A stretch of 64,000 nucleotides of DNA from Botryotinia globosa (lineage: Eukaryota > Ascomycota > Leotiomycetes > Helotiales > Sclerotiniaceae). The notes under the pieces were generated by a model that saw nothing but the letters and a program-made list of their open reading frames with translations, did no database searches and was not told the DNA's origin. The first letter of the stretch is position 1. Each line of letters begins with the position of its first letter. The translations under genes and the position numbers were made by a program. Shown in pieces: positions 1-12,700 of this stretch. The stretch is taken from positions 1,674,001 through 1,738,000 of the forward strand of contig RCSZ01000006.1 in assembly GCA_014898425.1 (NCBI GenBank), given 5' to 3'.

Positions 1-939
1 GACTATATTTTATTATATATTTATATATATAATTAATTATTAAAAAATATCGATATTGAAATATTAGAATTATATAATTAATAATGAAGATTTTTTATTG
101 AAATATTTTTTGAAAAGAAAATTTGAATATAATTGAAATTTTGAAATCAATAAATAATATTTAATATTATAAAATCAAATTAAAGTTGAATTTAAATTTC
201 AAAATCCTTAGAAATATTATATAATTTGAAGACTTTTTGATAAATAAAAGTCTTTTAAAAAAGAAAATATAATATTTCTAATTAAAAAAAAGATATATAA
301 TAGGTTTATTAATTCAAATATTAAAAAGATTTATTTTAATTATTATTATTTTCTTTTATATATTGTTTTATAATATAATTATTAAAATTTCTAAATAATA
401 TTTTATTTTGATATCATTTATTATTATTATATTATATATTTTCTAGTATATAAAAATATAATTTTATAAATTGAATTTAAATACTCAATTTTTTAAAAAA
501 AATATTATAAATAAATATATCAAAATATTTTAAAACTAATCATTTTTAAATCTTTTTTCTTTTTTTTCAAAGTTATATAAAATTTGAAGTTTTATATAAA
601 GCTTGATTATTTATATTTTTTTAAATTTTAAATTTTCAGTTAATAATAATAATAAAAAAGAATATAAAAAGCTTTTTTTTAATTATATAATTTATTTAAA
701 TATCAGTTCTTATTATATTATTAATATCTTAGAATAATGTTATTGAAAATCGATTAATATTTAATTCAATATTTCAAATCTTTCAAATTTTCAATATTAT
801 TTTTGAATAAATATAAAGTTTTATTGGTTTAATTTTAAAACTATTATAATGATATTTGAATTTAAAATTGATTTCTGATTTAATAAATTAAAATGTGCAA
901 GATACAGGGATGTATAAGATATAGAAATATCGGTTATAT
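1..939. mobile_element. Decayed AT-rich TIR transposon, right end only (cut by window start)
   Basis: The stretch is almost pure A+T and has no open frame. Read in reverse complement from base 939, it matches the element at 22467 onward nearly base for base for several hundred bases, including the terminal motif ATATAACCGATAT and the short GC-containing terminus (GTGCAAGATACAGGGA here). Differences between the copies are mostly C/T and G/A, as expected of repeat-induced point mutation. It therefore appears to be a second, inverted copy of the same TIR element, with its other end beyond the window. No transposase is recognisable. Base 1 corresponds to a point about 930 bases inside the other copy. 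Confidence 0.75.
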
Positions 940-1362
940 AGAATGTATAAAAAAAAGCAGCTTACTGTGAGCGAATCTTTGTGCTGGTCACATGGTCCAC
1001 TTCTGTAGCTAGTATTTATAGCCCTTTTCCTTGTAGTTTAGAAAGAGCAGTCAGTTCCCACCCACCAAACTTCTAGTACATCTTGTGAAGCACTATATAG
1101 AGCCTCCCCCTCCTCTCCTCTGTCTGAGGCGATACGCCATGGTGACTTTCCTGTGGTATATGCAAAGGACTACTCTATGACCCTACCACCTTCTACTCTT
1201 TTACATTACAAATTGCAATGTATCTTTGATTTATAAAGTTTTTAATATCTATTCAATTTACTATTTATTTTGAAAACAATAATAGTTTTTGAACAAGATT
1301 CACGATTTTGACGAGTTTGGTGTACTAGGTTTTCTATGCATGGCCTGGTTGGTTCCCTAACT
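940..1362. other. Intergenic, no gene seen
   Basis: Normal-composition unique sequence between the decayed transposon and a MITE. It has short C-rich tracts but no open frame with recognisable content. Confidence 0.5.
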
Positions 1363-1365
1363 TAA

Positions 1366-1723
1366 GGGCCCGTTCGGATCGATTTTTTAAGCAATATTGG
1401 GCTATATTTGTTAACAATATAGATTTAAATAAATGTTTACTGAATACAAATATTGTTCAACAATTTATATTAACAAAAAAAACAATGAATTGAATATTAA
1501 TATTGAATTATAAAGTATTACAAAATATTGATTAACAAATTTAAAAATTTATATAACAACCTTACCAAATCTCTAATACAACTTTGACTAGTATTTATCA
1601 ACATACTATCACTCTACATTTTATAGATTACAAATTTCAGCCTTATATTTAACAAATTTAGCCTAAATTATTAATTAGCATATTATTTTATTAACAAATT
1701 AAAAAAACGATCCGAATGGGCCC
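1366..1723. mobile_element. MITE copy 1 (GGGCCCRTTCGGATCG terminal inverted repeats)
   Basis: A 358-base AT-rich, non-coding element. Its left end reads GGGCCCGTTCGGATCG and its right end, in reverse complement, GGGCCCATTCGGATCG, each followed by a T-rich run. TAA lies immediately outside on both sides (1363-1365 and 1724-1726), fitting a 3-bp target duplication of the PIF/Harbinger kind. A TA duplication with one extra terminal base is an alternative reading. The interior is palindrome-like and encodes nothing. A second copy sits at 3361-3737. Confidence 0.8.
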
Positions 1724-1850
1724 TAAATTGACAGTCGAACCAACGTCTTACATATTGTTAGTGAGACAAGAAATGAATACACATTTGGCCATATCACTAT
1801 TCTGAAACGTTCGATTACTTTGACTTTTAATCATAATAGTTCTTAAAAAC

Positions 1851-4497
1851 ATGATTTCGGAAAGAAATCAACCTGAATCAGGAATTAACAATGGCATTAC
1901 CGGCACTGCTGCCATAGTTTACCCAACTGGCTGGCGATATGCTGCTGTGGGTATTGTGACAGTTTTGAGTATGTTTTTAGCTTCTCTAGATTTGGTAAGA
2001 ATATTTATCTTTGTTTTGTTTAAAGAGAAGTAGTAGAGGGCGTTTAACGAGAACTTGAAATCAAGCAATGGGGGCTCGACGATGGAAGCTAATAAGCCAG
2101 GCAGTGGTCCTGTTTGACGCAAGCGTTGCTAGATGAGACAATTAATGTTCTGTGAACATCATCGGCGGAATAAAAGGAAGGATAGTAGTTTGAAATTTCA
2201 ACAATTTGATTCCAAACCATCATTGCCACGGCAATTCCACACATCACCGACAAGTTTCATAGCCTCAACGATGTTGGATGATATGCCTTCGCGCTGTTTC
2301 TGACAGTCGCAAACGCCCAATCACTATGGGGAAAGGCTTTCAAATATTTCCCAATCAAGACTGTCTATTTGATCAGTATAGCCTTCTTTGAAGTTGGAAG
2401 TTTGATATGTGGTAAGCTCAGATATGCCCAACAGCTTCTCACTCTTATATCTCACTCATAGTTTCAGGTGTTGCTAGAAACAGCACAACATTGATAGTAG
2501 AGCGAGCTATAACCGGTTTTGGTGTTGCAGGAACATTCGGGGGATCACATATCATCCATCATTGGAGTATCAGCACCACCCGAGAAAAGACCTGCGATGA
2601 CGGGATTTATGGGATCAGCATATGCCATTGCGTCTGTCATTGGTCCGTTGATTGGAGGTGCTCTCACTGATCGGGTGTCATGGCGCTGGTGGTAAGTTGA
2701 ATTGTAACTCAGATTTTCCCTCAAATGTGGTTCTGATCGGTAGCAGCTTCTTCATCAATCTTCCTTGCGGTGCACTTGCGGCAGCTTCAATAATCTTCCT
2801 CTTCAAAGTACCAGATGCAGTCAAACTAGCTGAGGCAACCTTGAAGGAAAAAACTTCTGCAAATGGATATTCCGGGATTTATTTTCATCACTGTGTCCAT
2901 CGTCTACTACCTCCTAGCTTTGAAGTAGGGAGGTGCCATTGAAATATGGAGTAACTCGGATGTGATTGGCAAATTTGTTGGCTTTGCGTTATTTCTCATA
3001 CTTTTCGGGCTCATTGAATGGTATCAAGGCGAGAGAGCTCTTCTCCTACGGAGTATTTTCAGGAACCCAACCATCGCAAAGGGCTGTGCTTTCTGCTTCC
3101 TGTCAGTAATTTTCAATATTTTCTTAACTTTATTGATAGCTTTTGCTTATTAGACTTCCCAGAATCGCCGACAGCTTCTATGTTCTTCTCTAATCTCTCC
3201 CAATCTACTTCCAGACGAATCGGGGAGCTGATGCCACTGGATCCGGAATTCGAATTCTTCCATTAATCTCAGGTCTCAGCTAGGGTTCTTACTCTATATG
3301 AAGTAAACATACTAATGAAATATTCTATCTAGCTATGATACAGATTATAACAGGTATTAAGGCCTGTTCGAATCGTTTTTTTAATTTGTTATTAAAATAA
3401 ATTTAGTCAAAATAATTTAGTTTATATTTTATACATTTTGTTGATATCGAATTTTAGATTAATAAGCTTACAAAATGTAAAGTAATATATATTAACAAAT
3501 ACTAATTAAAATTATATTATAAATTTAATAAAGTTATTATACAAATTTTAAAGTTTGTTAATCAATATAATATAACTTTATGTAATTCAATATTAGTATT
3601 TAATAAACTTATATTGATAATATATATTAACAATAAAATTCAAAATAATTTTGTAGATTACGTTAGTATTCAATAAACATCTATTTAGGCTACATTTATT
3701 ATCAATATCTTCTAAAAAAATCGATCCGAATGGACCCTTAGTGTCGGCAAGATAGGCATCATTAATCCATTCCTGATCTTTGGCAGAATACTGACAAGCA
3801 TCTCTTGCGGATTATTGATGACTTCACAACCAGACTCTTCCTCACTCAAAAGGATTGGTTACCAAGCACTGGCAGGTATTGGGCTTGGATTTTGCTTCAA
3901 CGTGTACATCATCATAGTACAAAACATTGTGAAGGCAGATGAAATAGCAACTGCTAGGTCAATGCTTTTGTGTAAGTGTTTTCTCTTCTTTTTAAGCAAT
4001 GCTTGATGATACCGCCGTCTTGATGCTTTTGGGTGAGATATGTCTGTAATAAGTCTTAAATCATCAGCTTTGATCCTCTGAGACTCAAAGACTTATTCAG
4101 AACCTTGAGGGGATTGATCAAGCTATTCGCTTGAAGCTGAATACTAAACAGTCTTCAACAAATGATAAGAAAGATAAAATATAATAAAATAGAAATATTA
4201 ATTAGAAACTGACATCCTTGTTACAACACAGTCTTTCAGTCAATGAGAGGCGCTCTGATTGTCTCAGCAGCCCAATCCCTTTTCCAAAATGAACCTCTCA
4301 AGATTATTCCTCACACCAATCCATCAATTAGCCCCTCCAGCATATTCAGCATAGGGGCATCTCAAGTTCAGACTAGTTTTACACCTGACGAATTACCTGA
4401 AATTATAGCTGCTTATATGAAGGGTATTCGAATGGCAATTGCTCTATCGATTGCTATGGCCGGAACAGCAACACTAGTCGCATTGAGTCAAGGCTGA
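1851..4497 (+). pseudogene. MFS drug-efflux transporter (14-TM type), pseudogene
   Basis: Fragments in successive frames follow the order of a fungal 14-TM multidrug transporter. An N-terminal start leads into TM1 (VGIVTVLSMFLASLDL). A TM3-TM5 block follows with [15 protein letters not shown] and [18 protein letters not shown], then FINLPCGALAAASII (TM6), a middle loop, SLPIYFQ..GSGIRILPLIS near 3200-3270, GYQALAGIGLGFCF near 3860, and a C-terminal SMRGALIVSAAQSLF segment. It is broken in several ways: TGA in frame at 2279-2281, a frameshift near 2555, a stop before the LPIYFQ-like segment, and a MITE at 3361-3737 inside the coding order. Intact relatives export drugs, toxins or metabolites at the plasma membrane by proton antiport. 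The TGG-to-TGA type of change fits RIP-like decay. Confidence 0.8.
3361..3737. mobile_element. MITE copy 2, inserted in the MFS pseudogene
   Basis: A 377-base AT-rich element. Its left end is GGCCTGTTCGAATCG and its right end, in reverse complement, GGGTCCATTCGGATCG, clearly the family of 1366-1723. It is flanked by TAA on the left and TTA on the right, so the target duplication is imperfect. Transporter-like sequence resumes directly after it (GKIGIINPFLIFG in the next frame), which places the insertion inside the former gene. Non-coding. Confidence 0.78.
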
Positions 4498-5449
4498 TTT
4501 CCAATGCAGCAGGAAGTGGGTAGTGGAGATGACATTCAAGATGGTATTGAGCTAGAACAACGAAGCGAGAGTTGTTCGCGGAAGATAACGTAGATTTGAT
4601 ACATTCAGATCATTCTCGGCAACAGGGTTTGATGAAGTCGGCTTCGAAGATTTCGTGTACGTACTCTTAGCCCGATGCTGGAAGTATTGCAGCGGCTAGA
4701 GCCATGAAATTGGAGGCTATTTTACTATTAGGATTCCATTTTAACTTAGGGTGACATTGAGTTTCAAATATATGAAAATACGTAAAGCAGTAGAGCAAAA
4801 GTATCTGCTGATCCACTTGTGAGAGTCTGTGATCCGAATCAGCGGCAAAAATTTTCAATGAGTAGGCGTCCTGGTCATCATGTCCATTGTGTGAAGCGAA
4901 ATGAATGTGTACAGTAAGTTTAAGCAAGCATGACTGCAAACAGCGGATTGCTGATAGTATCGTATCGTGGAATAATGAATGACATAACTAGTCTTGAACA
5001 CAGTAGGAGGCATGATAATATACCAGTGAATGAAACACCTTACAGTTCTTCGCAGTCTTATGTACTACAACCGTCAAAAGTCGATGATTGTCTAGGCTGA
5101 GGGTAGATAAGATAAGATCCTCGTCCGATGAGCGAAGAGAGTATACAAGAAAATTAGGCTGCCGCACACGTGATCAACGTAAGCCTTCAAGTTGGTGATT
5201 CATCCTTTGGGATATTTAATAAGTACCGCTTCTTGCAATGAATGCTTAACATTTAATGAGAACACTTCTCCAACAATTTCCCACTGAATTTGAATATCGC
5301 TACTCACATCATTGAGTCACGAAAATCCCTACCCACGAAACAATATTCTCGCCACCTACTCTCATCCCTTCCACAACTCCATACGCAAACCCCAAAGCAT
5401 ACCACGCCACACGATAATTTCCATCATATAACAAATTGCACCTCTCAAA
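4498..5449. other. Intergenic, no gene seen
   Basis: Downstream of the dead transporter and upstream of the next ORF. The first part may be the former C-terminal tail or 3' UTR of the transporter. The last 200 bases are C/A-rich and look like a promoter and 5' UTR for the following gene. Nothing else was recognised. Confidence 0.5.
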
Positions 5450-6889
5450 ATGTCAACTTCACAATCAGAATCACAGCTCGAAGCACTCCCCACAGAACTC
5501 AAAGTACAAGTCCTTCAATCTCTCCCAAGTGTCACCTCTCTAAATGCCCTGGCCAACTCATCACCACAATTCTACAACATTTATCATAGCGAGGAATATG
5601 CACGAATCCTCCAAAAAGTACTAGAGAATGAACTCGGAAGAGAAGTTCTGGAAGACGCGTGGTTCATGATTAGAGCGGCACGACACCTACATCTGCGAGC
5701 TGGGAATATGGCTGAAGACCTGGATGACATATCGCAAGAGCGATTGTTAGAACTATTAACAAGTGGAGGAAATCTGGATGACAGTGAGCAGGGTATTACA
5801 CTGGATGATATGATTTGGTTTTCAAAGAAGCTACCCGCACTCCAAGAAGTGACAATGGCATTTTTTGAAAATACGATAGGAAATCATCCAATTACTGGGG
5901 AACCGATCCCCTTGTCAGACCCCTCAGCAAAACCTCCTTCCAAGAGTGAGCTGTGTCGCATTCAACGCGCCATTCTCCGAATAGAGGCTTTTACCTATAT
6001 ATTTTCACTTGATGACTCCGATTCTTGGGCGTACGACCACGCTCAAGATCCACGTGGTCCATTCTCAGAGCAAGGATTAAATCGTATCCACCGGCACGAC
6101 TGGAATCGACGCCGACGTCTGTGTGATCCATCCGAGGAGCACCAAACCATATTTTTGAGTCGATATGAGGAATGGGAAATAGAAGAAATGCTTTGTGTAC
6201 GAGATTGGTATCGCAGGGAATTTGGTGCTCTGTATGAGGAATATGAGGAAGAGTGGGAAACTGTGTGGATTTATCAAGAATGGTTAGATGGAGATCCAAG
6301 TCGCACCCTCGAAGAAGCCGCAGATAGTGAATGGCTCAGGGAAAATGATTGGACGGATTGGGAAAATGTGAGCGAATTGTGTATCAGCAAGGGATTTGAG
6401 TTGTTGGCGGACGTAAAACGCAAAGAAACTGGAAAGGAGAAAGTGAACTTGATATATGGTGCCATAGATAGTGATGCCATCCATTTCATCGACGTGGGCT
6501 GTTTCCTGTCCATGACATTGGAAGAATGGTACTTCTTAAGGGCCGAGGATGAAACGAGAGAAGATGTCTCCATGCAAACTTTGCAGGAGTGTTTGAAAGG
6601 ACAATCTGCATGGGAAGAGTCAGGAAGTAATGCAGCATGGTGTTGGGTGCGTAGACAATGGGAAAGAGATAATGCAAAGTGGAACAAAACAGGAGATTAT
6701 CTGAAAAGTTGGGGATACGTAATGTGGGATGCGTGGAGATTAGATGCGCTGGGTATTTTTGGACATGATGTGGATAAAATTGGGAGGCATGGACCAAAGG
6801 AATTTGGTGGACGTCTATTGTCGGAGCCTAGGGCTTCCAATGGTGGACTGTTTTTGTCGGACAGTGAGACCGATGAAGATCATGAATAG
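5450..6889 (+). CDS. F-box-like domain protein, hypothetical
   Basis: A single-exon ORF of 479 residues starting at the first ATG after a C/A-rich leader. Residues about 10-50 (ALPTELKVQVLQSLPSVTSL, then LANSSPQFYNIY) have the pattern of a fungal F-box-like motif: LP.E, then L..L, then L..L...S..... The rest is acidic and rich in W, D and E, with no enzyme motif that I recognise and no signal peptide or membrane span. F-box proteins usually link a substrate to the SCF ubiquitin ligase through Skp1. Many fungal paralogues with this arrangement have no assigned target, so the function here is inferred from the motif only. The neighbours give no clue. Confidence 0.8.
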   Translation: MSTSQSESQLEALPTELKVQVLQSLPSVTSLNALANSSPQFYNIYHSEEYARILQKVLENELGREVLEDAWFMIRAARHLHLRAGNMAEDLDDISQERLLELLTSGGNLDDSEQGITLDDMIWFSKKLPALQEVTMAFFENTIGNHPITGEPIPLSDPSAKPPSKSELCRIQRAILRIEAFTYIFSLDDSDSWAYDHAQDPRGPFSEQGLNRIHRHDWNRRRRLCDPSEEHQTIFLSRYEEWEIEEMLCVRDWYRREFGALYEEYEEEWETVWIYQEWLDGDPSRTLEEAADSEWLRENDWTDWENVSELCISKGFELLADVKRKETGKEKVNLIYGAIDSDAIHFIDVGCFLSMTLEEWYFLRAEDETREDVSMQTLQECLKGQSAWEESGSNAAWCWVRRQWERDNAKWNKTGDYLKSWGYVMWDAWRLDALGIFGHDVDKIGRHGPKEFGGRLLSEPRASNGGLFLSDSETDEDHE

Positions 6890-7131
6890 GATGTAACGAA
6901 GTAATGCCTCGATCTTGTACACGATCACGAGTAGCCAATTGATGTTTCGTAGCGAGTGAGTATTCTCGAGGGATAATCATTTACCTATACCACACAATAT
7001 AATTCTTTTCCCATGTTATGCATATAGGAGTCCACACTTGCAATATCAATCATCTGAATCTAATCCACAACACAACACAACCCTCGAAACGACATTGTGA
7101 AACACTACACATCAACGACTCTACACTACTG

Positions 7132-7812
7132 TATAGGAAATAAGGGGTTTTTAGGATCGATATATAGCTACTTGAATTAATGCATCTGTTATACAATCAT
7201 TTAAATTTGTTTCTAATCAGATTTAAATTAAAACTATATTTTTCAATATTTTGAAGTGAATTAGTATAATTAAAGTTGATAAATGATTGAAAATGGAAGT
7301 AATTGAACAAATTGAAACTAATATAGGGATTATTCAATATACCTCAAATTTAAAACTTAAATCTGAATATATCCTTTTTCCTTTATTAATTTAATAAATG
7401 TATTAATAAATATTTATATATAAAGAATTTGTTATTACTATAGAATTTCGAATTCAATATATTTTGAAAATCTGAAGTTAAAATAATTCGAATTAATTAA
7501 AGTTTAGTTTAGTAGTGTAGTGTCGAGTATAGTTTTACAAGGGGATAGAATAAAGAGTATATATATAATTAATTGAATTAGAATTCTCAATAGTTTTTAT
7601 TAGTCTAATTTTTAAGATTATTCAGTAATATATTTATTTTACAATTATATTATAATTATCAAAAGTTTTATAATTATTGAATTGATATTGAATTTGAACA
7701 TTTATTTGAAGAAATGATAATTTAAATTAAACTCAAAAAAGGTGAATATGATAATTGCTATACAATTGAATATCTGATATAGAATCGACCTAAATTGTCT
7801 CAATTCCCTATA
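7132..7812. mobile_element. AT-rich non-autonomous TIR element
   Basis: A 681-base AT-rich block between unique flanks. The left end reads TATAGGAAATAAGGGGTTTT and the reverse complement of the right end TATAGGGAATTGAGACAATT. The two stay similar for about 37 bases, both continuing into TTTAGG.TCGAT. A TATA/TA target duplication is plausible but cannot be separated from the terminus. It has no coding capacity. I saw no second copy in this window, so the family assignment is open. Confidence 0.6.
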
Positions 7813-9798
7813 GGGTATCTACTCCACCAATCTTCAAACCCAACTCAACACCCTCCCATTCAATATGAAGAAAACGATATCCTTGAACAATTCAACCCTG
7901 ATCAATATTTCTTTCAAGAAACTCCCAAACAAGTATTCAAAAACATACCTACACATCATTCAATATGAAGAAACAACATCCATCCATTAACAATTCAACT
8001 CATCTCAACAATATCTACCCACTCCCCTACCACCTACCTACCACAAGAAATGACTCGAAAAGTATTCAAAAACATACCTACCTACCTACACCTCAATCTT
8101 AACATGCCCACATCCGCATGCCCAACCCATTCCCATAACTGACCTCGATTTGCATACCATACCATACCATAGCATATCCAAAACACTCACAAGAAAATAA
8201 AAATAGAGATTCGAGGTTGAAAATTCATCAACGATACACTAAACATCCAACTAAACATCCAACTAAACATCCAACTAAACATCCAACTAAACATCCAACT
8301 AAACATCCAACCAAACAATACACTAAACATCTAGCGAAACCAAACCAAACCACACATCACACATCACATAACACATAACACATAATCAACTTTGCATGAT
8401 ATCATTCTCTTCTCTCTCAACCGAGGAAAGATAGAGATAGACGATGAAAAAGATTATCAGATCAAGAAAGTTGAAGTGCCAAGTGGGATATGAATCCAGT
8501 TTGCCAAAGGATGGATGGCACCATCTAGTATCGTGTGCTGACCTCTATTCTCTACTCTCTACCTCTCTTCCTTGACCCCCCCCTCATTCATCACCCTTTT
8601 CCCCCATCAGTTTGGTTCAATCTAGTCCACTCTAGTCCAGTTCGTTCAAGTCTAGACCTCAGTACATCAATCCCAACTAATCACAAGCTACAAGCTCCAT
8701 GCAATAACCAACAAGTTACAATCACCCAATCACACACACACAAAAGCTCATTTGAACCAGCAATTCATTCAGCAAGTAAGTTGCTCATCCATCCACCCAT
8801 CTACACAAGATGTGTTCAGGGGATCAGGGTTCTCTATATCTACAATTCTCCACTACCACACAGCATGTATCTATTCACCCAATACACTCAACCAATATCT
8901 CTCTGTTCACCTTCACTTCCACTTCCATTTCATTTCCACTTCCACCCTCACCTCCAACCCCAATCAACAAAGGGAAAAATCAACAAATGAAAAACTCCTC
9001 CCAATTCATCCATCCCAAGCCATCTCAGATCCCATCTTTGAAGACTAGCACAAAAACACCCCAGATATTCCCCATCCATCAAATCAATCAATCCATTCCA
9101 TCCTCCCATATGATTAGGAATTCGTAGAATACCTCCAACTCCCTACTAAAAGACAAAAAACATCTCTAACCTCATGCACCCCAATATTTGAGCACCTAGG
9201 CATGTAGAAAACAAACGAAGAAAAAACAAAGTAACCCCCTTCGAAAAGGGACATAGTTAATACAAAGCAACCAAAATCTGGTTAAGCTTATAGCAAGCAA
9301 GAATAGATATTATTTATCTTTGTAAACAAATCCATATGCCTGCCTATCAGCTCGTAAAAAAAAGACACAAGTAAAAAGTAAATAAGAATCGCCTTCTTTT
9401 CTTTCTTTCATAATAATCTCGACATGATAATCGTTCAATAACTTGATCAGTGATCCCACCAAATATGATCTTTCTTTTTTTGATTTTGATGTTGTATGTT
9501 TTAGATGCTGTGGGTCTCGTGAATGTGTAAAATGAGCAGGTAACTCATGTGTCGAAGAATAATATATACAAGAATTGTAAAGGTCGTAAGGCTAGGAAGG
9601 CAAATCGTGAATCGTAGAGGTAGTGGTCGTAAAGTAGAGAGGTAGATATCGTTTGGTACGCCGTTGATATCCTGCCAACGCCGTAAACACATAATCAAAT
9701 TGATGTGAATCCAAATCCCGTCAAGTCCCATCCAGGATTGAGCGAGTACTTGGCGATAATGTCAACAGCGAATGCTCCCAGCAAAATCTTGAAAGATT
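7813..9798. other. Intergenic between the F-box ORF and WEE1 3' end
   Basis: C/A-rich, low-complexity unique sequence with short repeats (ACCAT near 8155, a 12-bp tandem at 8237) and no open frame with recognisable content. The short ORFs at 8535-9127 are rich in S, H, P and T and arise from the C/A bias. The 3' UTR of WEE1 probably reaches to about 9500. Confidence 0.5.
8237..8314. repeat. 12-bp tandem repeat (ACTAAACATCCA), about 6 copies
   Basis: Head-to-tail copies of ACTAAACATCCA, nearly perfect, followed by a degenerate copy. Intergenic minisatellite, probably variable in copy number. Confidence 0.9.
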
Positions 9799-12700
9799 TT
9801 AAACGTCCATCATCTCAGCATCATCCAAGACTTCATCTGCTGGTCCCCAGTTTCCTTCAAAAACAGTGGCACCAGCGCGACGCCTGTTACCAACCCATTG
9901 AAGGCCGGGTGATTCGAGCACTTCATGAATCAAAGGTCGATCTTGAGGACGTGGTGAGATCATCCATCGAACAAGCTTATCGAGTGTACATTCATGATTA
10001 GGATCTCTCATGAATTCCGGGGCTTCTTCAAGTTCACCTCGTCTAGAAGAACCGAACAAGTTGCTTGGGTCGTGGGCGAACGATTTGGAGGATGAAGTGA
10101 ATCGTTTCCGGCTAGCAGCAATTGGTGAACCAAAGTCGACTTCAAGTTCGTCATCGCTCGTCATGGAATCATCGCTCGGTACAATGGGGATACCATTGGC
10201 ATCACGGGGCATGCTACTTGCTTCACTCCAAGTAAGACTTGGAGCTTCACTCATGTCTCCGGATCTTAGACGTTGCCAAGAAACTCCGTTGTCGGGCAAG
10301 TATACGTTGGTGGCAATTTCAAAAATGACCATGCCAAGAGCGAAAACATCTGCTGGTTTGTCGTATTGCCCGAGGAGAATCTCAGGTCCAATGTATTCCC
10401 GGTCTCCTTCACCTTCAATTGCATCGGAAGCAGGCCATGCAGTTGCCATGCCGAAATCACCAATCTTCAAGACACCCTCAAAGGTAATCATGATATTGGC
10501 GGGTTTGATATCGAGATGAATGAAACCAGAATCATGAATATGTTCAAGGCCCTGTGACGCGTTAGTTGGGTACGATCAAGTTCGAGAAGTATTTGACTTG
10601 CCTGTCCGATCTCAAGCAAAATCTTCCAGATTCTGAAATCATCTACTCTACCCTTTCGTCCATTTTGAGAAAGGAATATGTCAAGGCTACCTTCTTCACA
10701 ATACTCGGTTTGAATGTACAAGTAATTCTTCTCTTCCCAGAAGTCGACATAATGAATGACATTATCAGCTTGACCAAGTGCCTTGATAACCTCAACTTCC
10801 TTGAGCTTTCTTGATCGATCCTTGTATCCTTGATATGCTTGCTTTGACTTCTTGACAGCAAAGACGCGGTCTGGTGTAGGTGTTGGTGGTGTTCTACCCG
10901 TCATTGGAGAATCGACCGAATCACTAAACATGAACGTGGAAGCCTTGTGCGCACTTTGGGTGACTTTGTATACCTGAGAAAATTCTCCTGTTCCGATCAA
11001 CTCGATTTTGTTGAAGCGTGATACGAGGGACTCATCCACATCTCGGGGTGGAAAACTACCAACGGGGGTGGTGCTGGTTTTGCCGAAATAATCTCGACCA
11101 GTGGTTGGTGTGGCTGGAGGCGGAGCAACGGGAGCGCTGTTGGCACCCAAGTGAGCATGGCCGTCTCTATGGTTGGAGATGGAAAGGCTGCTGGGATCGG
11201 GAAACAACATATTGTCGTGAGGTGTACAAGGCGACAACTTCTCGAGGAAATCTACACGCTCCAATGGACTGGCTGGAGCCACGTGACTAATTTTAGCAAA
11301 ACCGGGCTTTCTTGAAGGGCTCAAAAAGGAAGTAGTAAGAGATTTAGCCATCAACGGCGAAGGAGATTGTAGGCCCCGCAATGCTCGGGACCTGGAGAAG
11401 GAGGGTACAGAAATGGAAGTACTGAGAGAAAGCCCGGCAGTGACAGGTGTTGGAGATTCGTTCATATCCATGGATGTATCACTGTCTCCCTCTCCCTGCT
11501 CGCCTGGACTCGTAGAGAGGTTTAACTTACTGCTTGATCTTGGTATCTTTCCCAAGCTGAAACCGCCCACGGCAGATGTTGAGGCCGGAATCGATCGATG
11601 ACTCGTGGGACTACCATTCTGGAAATGAGAGAAGCTTGAAGCTTGCTTCGTTGGCGTTGGTGGCAAATCAAAGTCACTGATTTGGCTATCGGTCTTGAAA
11701 TCTGGGGATCCAGCGTCATCTCCGTCGATACTTAAGAAGCTACCTCGCCTGCTTAAACCTCTTGGCTGGCCGAAACCACTTCCGAATACGTTGCCGCCTT
11801 TTCCAAAGGTACCGATAGCTGGTACACCATGGGGGTTGAAGGGAGTAGATGGGGTACCAAACGAATGGCGGATTTGTCTAGCCTTCGCGATGGCACTAGT
11901 GGGTACTGCAGCCGGGTAAGTGCCGAAAATGTTGTTTGGCTTCTTACATGGGGTATCTGGAACATTCGACTTGGCATTTCCACGAAGCATCTGGACTTCT
12001 TCGGGTCTTCTGTTGACCTTTGAGATAAGACCTGTCGACATGAAAGCAGCAGGTAATGGTTTCACGGACTTGAAATTTTTTGGAGTCGAGAAGTCATCAG
12101 GGGCATCCAAATTGAATGGTCTTAGGGCTCCAGCGGGTAACGATTTTGAGAAATCAATCTTGGGTTTTTGGCCACCACCAAAGTTGACGGGAACATGCTG
12201 AACAGGTGAGTCCTCGGCGATGCTCGAGTTGGAGGAAGAAGTTGTCATGGTTCGCGAGAGTGGGTGAGGTTGATGCGTCGGGTGTTGGGTAGCTTGTTGC
12301 GATTGATTAACCATATGCATCGAAGCATTTGGAAGGTTACCATGGTGGCTGAACGGACCATCACGGTTCAGAGGTGCAACAAATTGATCCAATGACAATC
12401 TTGGACGATTCTTCTGCTTACTGGGGCTAACAATATCCTGATTCGCAATCGCAAAAGGCTGTTGCTGTGCGGATTGTTGTGCAGCCAGAAGCTGAGCGGC
12501 ATGTCTTCTGCCCCAAGAAGTCTTCTCGCCATTTCTTTGAAGCAATGTCGATTTGCGCAAAGAGGAGGAACGTCGAGGAGTAGAGGTGAAAGGAGATGCG
12601 GTATTGTCCGAAGTAAGAACGGTGGCGGATAACTCGTATTCGTGGTTTAAATCGCTGTGGATATCGAATTTTGTAGGAGAAGCTGGTGCCGGGACCTGTT

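Noticed and set aside
1..939. Mitochondrial or centromeric DNA because of extreme A+T
   Set aside because: It has an inverted homologue with defined termini at 22467-23900 and the transition pattern of RIP, so a decayed transposon explains it.
10010..10519. 169-codon plus-strand frame
   Set aside because: It lies opposite the second WEE1 exon, whose kinase motifs are unmistakable.
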